Assembly: GCA_022759345.1 (NCBI GenBank)
Contig: JAEMPK010000004.1
Span: 1 to 10,469, forward strand
Direction of reading: 5' to 3'
Length of the DNA stretch: 10,469 nucleotides
Origin: Pyrobaculum sp.
Lineage (GTDB): Archaea > Thermoproteota > Thermoprotei > Thermoproteales > Thermoproteaceae
Shown here: piece after piece, positions 1 to 6,647 of the stretch
Layout of the letters: every line of letters begins with the position of its first letter
Position numbering within the stretch: position 1 is the stretch's first letter
The notes under the pieces: model-generated
What the model saw: the letters and a program-made list of their open reading frames with translations, nothing else
Database searches by the model: none
Told to the model about the DNA's origin: nothing
Program-made: the position numbers and the translations under genes

Positions 1-66
1 GTGCGAAACGCATCTATGGACGGTTGGCATATATCCGTCGGCATTTATAAAACGCCGACAAAATGA
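1..66 (+). other. Possible 3' end of a gene entering from the left edge
   Basis: Plus frame 1 is open from the first base to a TGA at 64-66 and would give 21 residues ending in SVGIYKTPTK. An open stretch this short is expected by chance in roughly a third of random frames, so this is only a possibility. It competes with a second reading, in which 37-59 is a promoter palindrome and a minus-strand ATG at 13-11 (MRFA...) starts a gene that leaves the window. The window holds too little sequence to choose. Confidence 0.15.
37..59. promoter_or_regulatory. Palindrome enclosing a TATA-like box (possible divergent promoter/operator)
   Basis: The arms GTCGGC (37-42) and GCCGAC (54-59) are perfect inverted repeats separated by 11 bases that contain TTTATAAAA (44-52). 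The TATA-like core is nearly symmetric and could serve either strand: a plus ATG at 75 lies about 27 nt from its centre and a minus ATG at 13 about 34 nt. A symmetric arm pair around a TATA box is the usual shape of a repressor site. The role is inferred, and the spacing is less good than at the other promoters of the window. Confidence 0.35.
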
Positions 67-74
67 CAACCACC

Positions 75-194
75 ATGTCTCTACACACAAACCAACCCAC
101 AAAACCTCTACGAACCCACGACGGGAAAACACCAATACCACGTAAGAAACGTAAAGCCCACACAAACAAGACCTCCATAATCTACAGCTCTTAA
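75..194 (+). CDS. Weak candidate: 39-codon basic small ORF
   Basis: ATG at 75 to TAA at 192-194 gives a very basic peptide with a PRKKRK stretch. A second in-frame ATG lies at 63. The only support is the TATA-like box at 44-52, about 27 nt upstream. The underlying DNA is rich in A and C on the plus strand and shows no clear codon bias, and I recognise no family. It may equally be non-coding. An overlapping minus-strand frame (108-323) is no more convincing. Confidence 0.15.
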   Translation: MSLHTNQPTKPLRTHDGKTPIPRKKRKAHTNKTSIIYSS

Positions 195-501
195 AAAGAG
201 AATTGAATGTGGGAACTGCGGCTGTCTCCGTAGCCGTAGATCAAGACATATCTCTTTGCCGGCTGTAGGCCAGGCGCCTAGTTGACTCGTCTGCATTGCA
301 TTGGGTGGGAGCGGCGTATACACGACAGCTTTGCCGTCCCCGCTACCGGGGGCTCGTCAAGCTGAGAGATCCGGGGGTACCTCTCTTGTCTCCAGGGCAA
401 GGCTTTGGAGGGGTCTAGGCTAGGTGGAGTCTCAGAGGGGCGGTCCACTGCTGGGCGGAGAGCGAGAATAAGCAGTATCCAGTGTTGTAAAGGAGCGCGG
501 T
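195..501. other. Intergenic stretch without a recognisable gene
   Basis: I find no coding frame with family features, no tRNA arm consensus and no SRP or RNase P signature. It contains small imperfect inverted repeats, such as GAGAG at 365-369 facing CTCTC further on, and two CCGGGGG runs. It lies beyond the end of the leucyl-tRNA synthetase gene and so may hold its 3' untranslated region. No convincing poly-T terminator is visible on the minus strand. Confidence 0.4.
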
Positions 502-3339
502 TTAGGTGTGTATGTATATACCTGGCTTGAGGGGTAGGGCGGCGCGTTTCTTGCCGCCGAGGTCCGGCGCCGCCTTGTCGTCGGCGTCGTAGATCTCCAG
601 TGGGACGCCGAGGGTCTTCTCGAGGTAGGTTTTGTAGGTGTTGAGGGCTTCGAGCTCGTCGAACTTGTCGGCGGCGGCTATCAACGTCCGCATCTCGTCG
701 CCCAGCGTCTTGACCATGTCCACGAGCCGCTTGGCCGCCTGCGGCGGGACGCCGGCCTGCACCGCGGCGCGGACGTCGCCGCCCAGGGCCGCCTTGACCC
801 AGGCGAAGTTTCTGTTGACGTATATCGAGATCTTCTTGGCGGCGGGGCCGAAGGCGGGTATCTTCTTCACGTCCTCGATCAACATGTCCACGTACCTCTT
901 GGCCAGGAGGGCGGCGGGATCCGGCTTGAGCGTGGGCCAGGGGGCCGCAGCGGCGAAGCCGTTGCCGCCCAGCATGGCCCACAGCTCCTCGGCCAGGTGG
1001 GGCACCAAGGGCTCCATGGCCACAACCCACGCCTTGGCCGCCTCCTTCGCCAGGGTGGACGGCTTATCCACCATGGAGAGGTACTGGTCGAAGACGGACT
1101 TGAGGTTGAAGAGCACCTCCACGGCGGCCTGCCTCACCCTCACCTTTTCGTAGGCCTCTTTAGCCCTCTCCAGCGCGTTGGCGACCTCGGCCAGGAGCCA
1201 CCGGTCTACCCAAGTGGCGGCGCGGTCCTCCGCCGACTGGGCTATTTTCTGCACTAGGCCGTATATGGCGGCGAGGTGTTGGGCGTTGCGGCGGGCCTCT
1301 GCGTCTCTGAAGTCTAGGTCCTGCTCCACCTCGGCCGCCACCGCGAGCGTGGCCCTCAGCGGGTCCGGCCCGTACATCGCCACGGCCTTGTCCAGGGGGA
1401 GGACGTTCCTCTTGGACTTGCTCATCTTCTCGCCCTCCCGCAGGACCCAGCCGTTTGCCACAATCTGGCGGGGCCACTTGTCCCTGGGGAATATGGCCAC
1501 GTGGTTGAAGATGAAGAAGGTGAGGTGGTTGGGTATGAGGTCTTTGCCCGAGTTTCTGGAGTCCAGGGGGTACCAGTACTCGAACTCCTCCCTGATCGCC
1601 TTCAGCGCCTCCGGCGGGACGCCGGTCTTCTTCGCCACCTCCCCGGCGTCGCCGACGCCCAGGAGGACGAAGTCCCAGAACTCCTCGGTGAGCTGTTCAG
1701 GCTTGAGGCCGAGCTGCCTTATCTTCTTTATCACCGTGTAGTAGGCCATGTATATGGTGGAGTCGCTGAGGCTCTCCACGACCCAGCCCGGGCTCCAGGG
1801 GAGCGGCGTCCCCAGGCCCCGGGTCCTGGCGCAGGCCCGCTTATCCAGCCAGTCCACCGTGGCGAGGAACTGCGCCTTGGCGTCGCTGGGGACGATGTTT
1901 ATCTCCTCTATGAGCTTGCGGGCCGCCTCCTTCCACTTTGGGTCGCCGTAGTTCAGGAACCACTGGTCCTCGAGGACCTTCACCACGATCTCGGTGCCGC
2001 AGCGGCAGTACACAGGCTTGTTCATTATGTCGTACATGACCCCGCCGAGGCCCGACTCCACGAGCCACTTGGATATGAACTCCCTCGCCTCCCTGACGGG
2101 CCTCCCGGCGAAGTACATCTTAAAGACGGCGCGGACCATGGACCTGGCGGGCTCCGGCAGGTGGCGGGCGACGAGGTCGGCCACGTCCTCCCGCATCACG
2201 CCGCGGCTGTACTCGGCGGAGTAGACCTCCTTGGTGGCGTCTTCGAGGGCGGGGTCGTCCTGGCTCTTTATGCGCATCCTCTCCACCACCTCTTTGGCCG
2301 GGTAGTCGCCGTAGCCCTCCACCCTTATCAGCGGGATTAGGCGCTCTACGCCCAGATCTCTGAGGGCGGCGTAGTCGTAGGGGGCGTGCGCCGGCACGGA
2401 CATGACGACGCCGGTCCCCACCTTGGGGTCGACGAAGCGTGCGGCGTAGATCTCCACCCACTCCCCAGTGACTGGGTTCTGCACCCTCCGCCCAACGAAC
2501 TCGCGGCCTTTGGCCTCTCTGATTACCTTCACCGAGGTCTGGAAGGAGAGGCGGTAGGCCCCGTCTCTGCTCAGCACCATCCGCCGGCCGTCCACCTCGG
2601 CCACCACGTAATCAGCCTCAGGGTTTATCCAGAGGTTGGTGACGCCGGGCACCGTCTCCGGCCTGAGGGTGGCGGCGGGGTAGATGAGCCCCTCCCCGTC
2701 GGCGAAGTGTATAAGCGTCCACTGTCCGATGTCCGGCTCCTTGTCGTCCTTGGTGTCGTGGGCGCCGACGGGCATCTGGTGCCGGGGGCACCAGCCCACT
2801 GGGTGGCGGCCCCTCACCACCAGCCCCTTCTTCCTCAGCTTCTCGAACTGCCACTGGATGAACCGCTGGTATTCGGGGTCTATGGTGGTGAACTCCCGGG
2901 TCCAGTCTATGCTGAGGCCGAAGGCCTCCATCGCCTTTTTGGACTTGAGGTGGAAGTACCGAGCCAGGTAGAGCGGGTCGCCCATCTTCTTGATCTCCTC
3001 CTCAGGCACGTCGTATATCTCCATGTACTCACCAATCACCGTCTTGTCCCCCGCCGCGATGACTTCGGCTATGGTGAGGATGGGCGTCCCGGTGTAGTGG
3101 AAGCCCATGGGGAATAGGACTCTGCGGCCGAAGTGTCTGTGGAACCGCGCCAACACGTCGGCGATTAGGTACGTCCTGCCGTGGCCTATGTGGATGGCGC
3201 CGTTGGGGTAGGGGTAGGCGGCCGTGATGAAGAACTTGGGCGTCCCCGGCGACGGCTCGGGCTCAAAGACCCGGGCCTCCCGCCACCTCCTCTGCCACCG
3301 CTCGGCGAGCTCTATAAAGAGACGCATCAACTCGCTCAT
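502..3339 (-). CDS. leuS: Leucyl-tRNA synthetase, archaeal type
   Basis: This cytoplasmic class Ia enzyme charges tRNA-Leu with leucine at the cost of ATP. It is 945 aa from ATG 3339, the usual size for archaeal LeuRS. HIGH is at residues 50-53 (YPNGAIHIGHG) and KMSKS at 638-642, both in the Rossmann catalytic core. The inserted editing domain is visible from the threonine-rich TLRPETVPGVTNLW (from residue 224) and GTGVVMSVPAHAPYDY (308-323), where Asp322 matches the universal editing aspartate. A CRC pair (Cys445/Cys447) looks like part of a zinc knuckle. The helical anticodon-binding and C-terminal regions fill the last 250 residues, and no key residue is missing. A TTG start at 3354 would add five residues. 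ATG 3339 is preferred because a TATA box lies about 22 nt upstream, as at the other genes here. It is apparently transcribed alone. Confidence 0.97.
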   Translation of the reverse strand: MSELMRLFIELAERWQRRWREARVFEPEPSPGTPKFFITAAYPYPNGAIHIGHGRTYLIADVLARFHRHFGRRVLFPMGFHYTGTPILTIAEVIAAGDKTVIGEYMEIYDVPEEEIKKMGDPLYLARYFHLKSKKAMEAFGLSIDWTREFTTIDPEYQRFIQWQFEKLRKKGLVVRGRHPVGWCPRHQMPVGAHDTKDDKEPDIGQWTLIHFADGEGLIYPAATLRPETVPGVTNLWINPEADYVVAEVDGRRMVLSRDGAYRLSFQTSVKVIREAKGREFVGRRVQNPVTGEWVEIYAARFVDPKVGTGVVMSVPAHAPYDYAALRDLGVERLIPLIRVEGYGDYPAKEVVERMRIKSQDDPALEDATKEVYSAEYSRGVMREDVADLVARHLPEPARSMVRAVFKMYFAGRPVREAREFISKWLVESGLGGVMYDIMNKPVYCRCGTEIVVKVLEDQWFLNYGDPKWKEAARKLIEEINIVPSDAKAQFLATVDWLDKRACARTRGLGTPLPWSPGWVVESLSDSTIYMAYYTVIKKIRQLGLKPEQLTEEFWDFVLLGVGDAGEVAKKTGVPPEALKAIREEFEYWYPLDSRNSGKDLIPNHLTFFIFNHVAIFPRDKWPRQIVANGWVLREGEKMSKSKRNVLPLDKAVAMYGPDPLRATLAVAAEVEQDLDFRDAEARRNAQHLAAIYGLVQKIAQSAEDRAATWVDRWLLAEVANALERAKEAYEKVRVRQAAVEVLFNLKSVFDQYLSMVDKPSTLAKEAAKAWVVAMEPLVPHLAEELWAMLGGNGFAAAAPWPTLKPDPAALLAKRYVDMLIEDVKKIPAFGPAAKKISIYVNRNFAWVKAALGGDVRAAVQAGVPPQAAKRLVDMVKTLGDEMRTLIAAADKFDELEALNTYKTYLEKTLGVPLEIYDADDKAAPDLGGKKRAALPLKPGIYIHT

Positions 3340-3356
3340 GTGGTCGAAATGCAAGC

Positions 3357-3366
3357 TTTATTAAAA
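3357..3366 (-). promoter_or_regulatory. TATA box of leuS
   Basis: TTTTAATAAA on the minus strand is centred about 22 nt before ATG 3339. It lies in the short gap between leuS and the methyltransferase gene. The geometry implies a leaderless or nearly leaderless mRNA. Confidence 0.6.
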
Positions 3367-3385
3367 CATTTAGCACAGCGCTGGG

Positions 3386-3874
3386 CTACGTCTCGTAGAT
3401 GTAGACCCTGAGTCTGCGCTCGTGCGCCACGAGCCGCAGGCCCGGCACCTCCCACATATACGAGACGACGTATGTGCCGGGCCTCAGCTCGTTTCTGAAC
3501 TTCTTGGCGAGTTCGGCGTTTACCGACGGCCACTGGAAGATGTAGACCACGTCGGCGTCGGAGAGCGGGGTTTTGAACATGTCGCCGTAAATCACTCTGC
3601 ACCGGCAACGGATTCTGCATATCAACCACCTCAGCGGGTCCAGCTCCACGCCTATGGGCACGGCGCCTAGGCGTCTGGCTATGAGGAGGACGCGGCCGTA
3701 GCCGCAGCCGAGGTCGTAGACCCTCTTCCCGGCGACGCCGATGCGTCGAAACGCCCACTCGGCGGCCTCGGCGCTGGAGGTGCTGTAGGCCCCGCCGCGC
3801 CTCGCCACGTAAGGCCAAAGGAAGTGGAGAACCGCCGCAAGCGCGGCGGCGACAAGCGCAACAAGCCAAGTCAC
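3386..3874 (-). CDS. Membrane-anchored SAM-dependent methyltransferase (archaeal protein-lysine methyltransferase-like)
   Basis: 162 aa. Residues 2-22 are one hydrophobic helix followed by Arg-Arg, so the catalytic part probably sits on the cytoplasmic face of the membrane. The Rossmann fold shows motif I VYDLGCGYG (52-60), the acidic loop GVELDP with Glu77, and GDMF (97-100). The order YDLGCG, then GVE, GDMF, LSDADVV and ELRPGTYVVSY resembles, from memory, the small crenarchaeal lysine methyltransferase aKMT and eukaryotic FAM173 enzymes, which also have an N-terminal membrane helix. The protein-lysine target is inferred; another substrate is possible. The GTG start at 3874 overlaps the TGA of the NfeD-like gene (GTGA), so the pair is one operon. 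GGAGG at 3877-3881 is only 2 nt from the start, an unusually tight spacing. The stretch CRIRCRCR (86-93) is an odd cysteine/arginine cluster. Confidence 0.8.
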   Translation of the reverse strand: MTWLVALVAAALAAVLHFLWPYVARRGGAYSTSSAEAAEWAFRRIGVAGKRVYDLGCGYGRVLLIARRLGAVPIGVELDPLRWLICRIRCRCRVIYGDMFKTPLSDADVVYIFQWPSVNAELAKKFRNELRPGTYVVSYMWEVPGLRLVAHERRLRVYIYET

Positions 3875-4233
3875 CGCCTCCGCCTAACCACGAGACCTGT
3901 GTCTCTCAGCTCGACCACCTCCACGGAGTCGCCGGGCGCGCAGTCTTCGCAGTAGGCCCTCCAGTAGACGCCCTCTATCTTCACCAGCGCCCAGCCACCT
4001 CCCTCGACCTCGGCCACTACGCCTCTTCGGCCCACCACTGAGGTCGAAGGCGGGGGCCTCTTTCTGATGTCCCGCATCGACTTGAGACCCGCCGCCACTG
4101 CCAAGAGGTAGATAGACAAGAGGGCGCCCCCCACGGGGTATCCTACCCACGGCGGGATCCGCCCCAGCGCGGTGAACAGCACCACGAGCCCGCCTATGAG
4201 CCCCAGGAAAGACGTCGAAATTACGACGTCCAC
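3871..4233 (-). CDS. NfeD-like small membrane protein with C-terminal OB-fold
   Basis: 120 aa. Two membrane helices (about residues 6-24 and 30-50) are followed by a basic linker and a beta-rich domain (65-118). That domain has the NfeD C-terminal pattern: VVGRRGVVAEV, then a WALVKIEGVYWRAY strand, then GDSVEVVELRDTGLVV. It lacks the serine-protease domain of long NfeD proteins and so is the short form. Family members act at the membrane with SPFH/stomatin proteins or proteases; no stomatin gene is next to it here. A CEDC pair (Cys95, Cys98) sits where the OB domain usually has no cysteines, and could bind metal or form a disulphide. GTG 4233 is chosen because a TATA box lies 23 nt upstream. 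It shares an operon with the methyltransferase, so the two may work together at the membrane (inference). Confidence 0.8.
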   Translation of the reverse strand: MDVVISTSFLGLIGGLVVLFTALGRIPPWVGYPVGGALLSIYLLAVAAGLKSMRDIRKRPPPSTSVVGRRGVVAEVEGGGWALVKIEGVYWRAYCEDCAPGDSVEVVELRDTGLVVRRRR

Positions 4234-4250
4234 GTCTCTCTAGGGACGCG

Positions 4251-4260
4251 GGTATAAAAA
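4251..4260 (-). promoter_or_regulatory. TATA box of the NfeD/methyltransferase operon
   Basis: TTTTTATACC on the minus strand is centred about 23 nt before GTG 4233. The spacing supports a leaderless start at that GTG. Confidence 0.6.
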
Positions 4261-4279
4261 CGACTCCGCCGGGGATGTG

Positions 4280-4297
4280 CGCCCCTCGGAGGGGGCG
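4280..4297. repeat. GC-rich inverted repeat in the divergent intergenic region
   Basis: CGCCCC (4280-4285) pairs with GGGGCG (4292-4297) across 6 bases and is followed on the plus strand by TTTTC. It lies upstream of the NfeD promoter, between two divergent genes. There is no upstream plus-strand gene to terminate, so a regulator site or chance is as likely as a terminator. Confidence 0.3.
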
Positions 4298-4384
4298 TTT
4301 TCACAGCCGCCCACACGGCGTCTCGACACCCCACGCCTGGGGCTGAACAAAAGTAGCCGCAATTTAAAATAAATTCTCCGGAAA

Positions 4385-4394
4385 ACATATAAAC
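4385..4394 (+). promoter_or_regulatory. TATA box of the small winged-helix gene
   Basis: ACATATAAAC is centred about 23 nt before ATG 4413, with a purine-rich GGAAA just upstream at the usual place of a BRE. It fits leaderless transcription. Confidence 0.6.
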
Positions 4395-4412
4395 AAGTAC
4401 TATCTGAGGCAC

Positions 4413-4667
4413 ATGCTTGACAATTTGAAGGTTCAGATCCTCAAGAAGATAGCGACGCAGGGCTACGTCACCGCGACCGAGGTCGTGAAGGAGTTGGGCA
4501 TTAGCTGGGGCGCGGCGCAGTGGCACCTCTTCTGGCTTGAAAACAACGGCTACATAAAGTCGGCAAATGTAGGCGGCACGACGATATATTTACTTAACTG
4601 CGCAAATGTACTTAAAAAGCTAGAGGCTGTGGAGGCTAAGCTAAGTAAACAGACGAAGTCCCACTAA
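4413..4667 (+). CDS. Small winged-helix transcriptional regulator (ArsR/MarR-like fold)
   Basis: 84 aa. Residues 5-62 form a winged helix-turn-helix: a first helix (NLKVQILKKIATQG), then TATEVVKELGIS, the recognition helix WGAAQWHLFWLENNGYI (about 32-48), and a wing ending in TTIYLL. The C-terminal 20 residues are a charged helix that could make a dimer. No ligand-binding domain or metal-site cysteine pair is present (only Cys63), so the signal it senses is unknown. It is the only complete plus-strand gene of the window and has its own TATA box. Its TAA overlaps the TAG of the convergent rhomboid gene by 4 bp. Targets could be itself or the divergent NfeD operon; this is a guess from position. 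Confidence 0.8.
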   Translation: MLDNLKVQILKKIATQGYVTATEVVKELGISWGAAQWHLFWLENNGYIKSANVGGTTIYLLNCANVLKKLEAVEAKLSKQTKSH

Positions 4668-5368
4668 GGATACCACCAGTAATACTGCCAGTAGTAGGTA
4701 GGTCTTCTACGTCTGTATATGAGGGCCGTGGCGGCCCCGGCGAGGAAGCCTCCGATGTGGGCGAAGTAGGCCACGCCGCTTACATTTCCTGGGCTCAGCA
4801 ACTCGGCGAAGCCGTAGAAGAGCTGGTACAGGAACCAGAACCCTATGTAGGCCCAGGCGGGGACCTCGATAAGCGTTATGACGATGAAGAAGGTCAGCGT
4901 CAAGATGCGGGCTCTTGGATACAGCACGAAGTATGCCCCCAAAACGCCGCTTATTGCGCCGGAGGCACCCACCGCGGGAATATACATGGGGTTACCCACG
5001 GGGCCCGCGGCCCCCATTAGGGTAGCCTCAGTTGCAGACGCCCAGTAGTGGACGAAGGCCGCGGCGATCCCCCAGAGGAGGTAGAGGAGGAGGAAGCGTA
5101 GGTGGCCGTAGTGATCCTCCACGTTGTCGCCGAAGACCCAGAGGTATATCATGTTGCCCACTATGTGCAGAAGGCCTCCGTGTAGAAACATGTGGGTGAC
5201 CCAGCGGTATGGTTGTTCCCACGCCAAGGCGGGGACGAAGGCGTATTGAGCCACCAGCCTGGGGTTTATGAGCTCGTAGATGAACACCGCGACGTTGACA
5301 AAGACGAGGGCTTTGGTGACGACTGGGTATGTGGAAGTTGGGTTTATGTCACGTATCGGAAGAGCCAC
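4664..5368 (-). CDS. Rhomboid-family intramembrane serine protease
   Basis: 234 aa, about six or seven membrane helices. Rhomboids cut substrate helices inside the membrane with a Ser-His dyad. The serine is in GASG (134-137, Ser136) at the head of a helix, and the histidine is in AHIGG (203-207, His204). The oxyanion-side motif LLHIVGN with Asn72 and the L1-loop WVTHMFLHGG (56-65) are also present, so the enzyme looks active. The tail after the last helix is RRRR followed by an aromatic run (YYWQYYWWYP), rich in Tyr and Trp and unusual. GTG 5368 is the chosen start: a TATA box sits about 22 nt upstream, right at the end of the reductase pseudogene. It is transcribed alone. Substrate unknown. 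Confidence 0.93.
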   Translation of the reverse strand: MALPIRDINPTSTYPVVTKALVFVNVAVFIYELINPRLVAQYAFVPALAWEQPYRWVTHMFLHGGLLHIVGNMIYLWVFGDNVEDHYGHLRFLLLYLLWGIAAAFVHYWASATEATLMGAAGPVGNPMYIPAVGASGAISGVLGAYFVLYPRARILTLTFFIVITLIEVPAWAYIGFWFLYQLFYGFAELLSPGNVSGVAYFAHIGGFLAGAATALIYRRRRPTYYWQYYWWYP

Positions 5369-5385
5369 GCCTCACCCTCCCACGG

Positions 5386-5395
5386 CTTTAAAAAC
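5386..5395 (-). promoter_or_regulatory. TATA box of the rhomboid gene
   Basis: GTTTTTAAAG on the minus strand is centred about 22 nt before GTG 5368. It lies immediately beyond the stop codon (5397-5399) of the upstream reductase pseudogene. Confidence 0.6.
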
Positions 5396-5396
5396 G

Positions 5397-6048
5397 TTAC
5401 CCGTGGCGGTAGTGGATGAACCGTTTATTTATCTCCTCCCAGTCTTGAGGGCTGAGACGCCACCCGGCGGCTGCGGCGTTTTCCTCCACGTGCCGCAGGG
5501 CGCGGACTATTGGAACTACGTTTGGCACAGAGATTAGCCAATTCAACGCCACCTGGGCCGCAGACTTTCCGTACTTGGCGCCGACCGACGCCAAGTAGGG
5601 GTCGAGAGGGAGAGGAGGTCTCTCTCTAGGGGGGTAGGCGAGGTATAGGAGGCCCAACTTCTGGACCAGGGGCAACACGTCCAACTCGTCTCTCCTGTAC
5701 ATGAGGCCGTAGGTTCTCCACCACGGCGGGCTCTATCCTCCTGGCGCAGGTCAGCGCCGCCTCTAGCCGTCGGCCGGAGACGTCGCTTAGACCGTAGTAA
5801 GTAGCCAATCCCTTGGCCACCGCCGCCTCGAGCGACTTAACCACGTCGCATATGTCGGAGTCGGCGGGGATCCAGTGGTTCACGACCACCGTGGGGAACC
5901 GCTTAAGCCTCTCCCGAGACGCGTAGAGCCGCCCAGCCACCTCATCTGCTGTAAACCTAGGCGGCTGGACCTTAGTTACTATAAACAAGTCGTCGAACCC
6001 AGCGCCGGCGATCCCCACAAGCATCTCCGCTCCTGCACCGACGGCTTT
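5397..6048 (-). pseudogene. Aldo/keto reductase, N-terminally truncated and frameshifted
   Basis: Two minus-strand frames together make about 217 codons of an NADPH-dependent aldo/keto reductase, against a usual 280-320 aa. The first frame (to about 5713) reads GAGAEMLVGIAGAGFDDLFIVTKV and on to VVVNHW, giving the catalytic lysine and histidine; it ends its homology at EPAVVEN. The second frame resumes as YGLMYRRDELDVLPLV and runs through KSAAQVALNWLI to TAA 5397-5399. Removing one base of the GG at 5712-5713 joins them as VVENYGLMYRR, the normal family sequence. A TAA at 6049-6051 precedes the homology, so the N-terminal 50-60 residues with the catalytic Asp and Tyr are absent, and no other upstream frame supplies them. 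A sequencing error could explain the frameshift but not the missing N-terminus. Confidence 0.85.
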
Positions 6049-6105
6049 TTAGGAATGTCTTCCTTCCGCGTGGAGAACGGCCATGTTTTGCGTTCCTCCT
6101 GTGAA

Positions 6106-6173
6106 TTCCGCCTGTTGAACGGCGGCCGGGGGCCGGTTGCGCGTTGACCCGCCGGCTGTTCCGCCTCAGGCGG
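6106..6173. repeat. Two GC-rich hairpin motifs sharing TTCCGCCT...GGCGGC
   Basis: CCGCC (6108-6112) pairs with GGCGG (6121-6125) over an 8-base loop. A second element, CCGCCT-C-AGGCGG (6161-6173), is a near-perfect palindrome touching the stop codon of the winged-helix gene at 6174. Both begin with TTCCGCCT. The second could be a transcript-end hairpin for the polymerase operon, but no T-run follows on the minus strand. Confidence 0.3.
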
Positions 6174-6647
6174 CTACGGACGACTTGTCAGAAGCCACTT
6201 CTCAAGGCCTCTGGCGCCTCTCGCCGCCCTCTCGGCCGCGTGCTTCACCTTAGGCGCCAGTCTGCGGGGATCTTCGCCGAGTGCCTCGGCGAGTTTATAC
6301 GCAATGGAGAGGAGGTGGCCGGGGTCTAGCTCTGCCTCGAACGTTCCCAGTGGGGTCTGTAGCCTAAGCCTTCCTCTATATACATACGCCTCCACCGGGC
6401 GGAGATCCCCCGTCATGTCTAGAAGAGCTACGCCGCGTTCTCCCAGCGCGTACACCACCTTGGTCTTCCCGTCTTCGCGCCTCGCCCACTTCAAGACCCC
6501 CAGCTGCAGAGCCGCCTCCAGCACCGCAAAGGCGTAGTTGCCCCAACGTCTATAGAGATGCCAAAAGGCCACCTCTCCTCCCAGCCCCCTAGCCGTCTCA
6601 GCCGCCTTGAGCAAGTCGCCTGCGTTGACAAAGCCGTGTGTAGTCAT
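6174..6647 (-). CDS. Winged-helix DNA-binding protein co-transcribed with the DNA polymerase
   Basis: 157 aa from ATG 6647. Residues 1-78 look like a winged helix: helices around DLLKAAETARGL and VAFWHLYRRWG, a recognition-like helix YAFAVLEAALQLGVLKWA (38-55), and a wing built from REDGKTKVVYALGERGVALLD. Residues 85-107 are beta-strands (VEAYVYRGRLRLQTPLGTFEAEL), and the rest is a basic helical tail (about 110-157). I recognise no named family. The start overlaps the polymerase stop as ATGA, with a Shine-Dalgarno GGAG 8 nt upstream, so translation is coupled. A longer frame to 6740 exists but only reads through the polymerase gene. It may be a regulator of the operon or a DNA-binding accessory of the polymerase; the sequence does not decide. 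Confidence 0.75.
   Translation of the reverse strand: MTTHGFVNAGDLLKAAETARGLGGEVAFWHLYRRWGNYAFAVLEAALQLGVLKWARREDGKTKVVYALGERGVALLDMTGDLRPVEAYVYRGRLRLQTPLGTFEAELDPGHLLSIAYKLAEALGEDPRRLAPKVKHAAERAARGARGLEKWLLTSRP

Noticed and set aside
108..323. 71-codon minus-strand frame MYTPLPP...
   Set aside because: No TATA box at the expected distance, no family resemblance and poor codon character; more likely non-coding.
278..1030. 250-codon minus-strand frame overlapping the end of leuS
   Set aside because: Most of it is an out-of-frame reading of the GC-rich leuS gene; the product is Arg/Gly/Pro-rich without family features.
1501..3117. Two long plus-strand frames (1501-2340 and 2386-3117) antisense to leuS
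   Set aside because: They are typical shadows of a high-GC gene on the opposite strand. They carry no promoter and no recognisable domain, while leuS itself is complete and certain.
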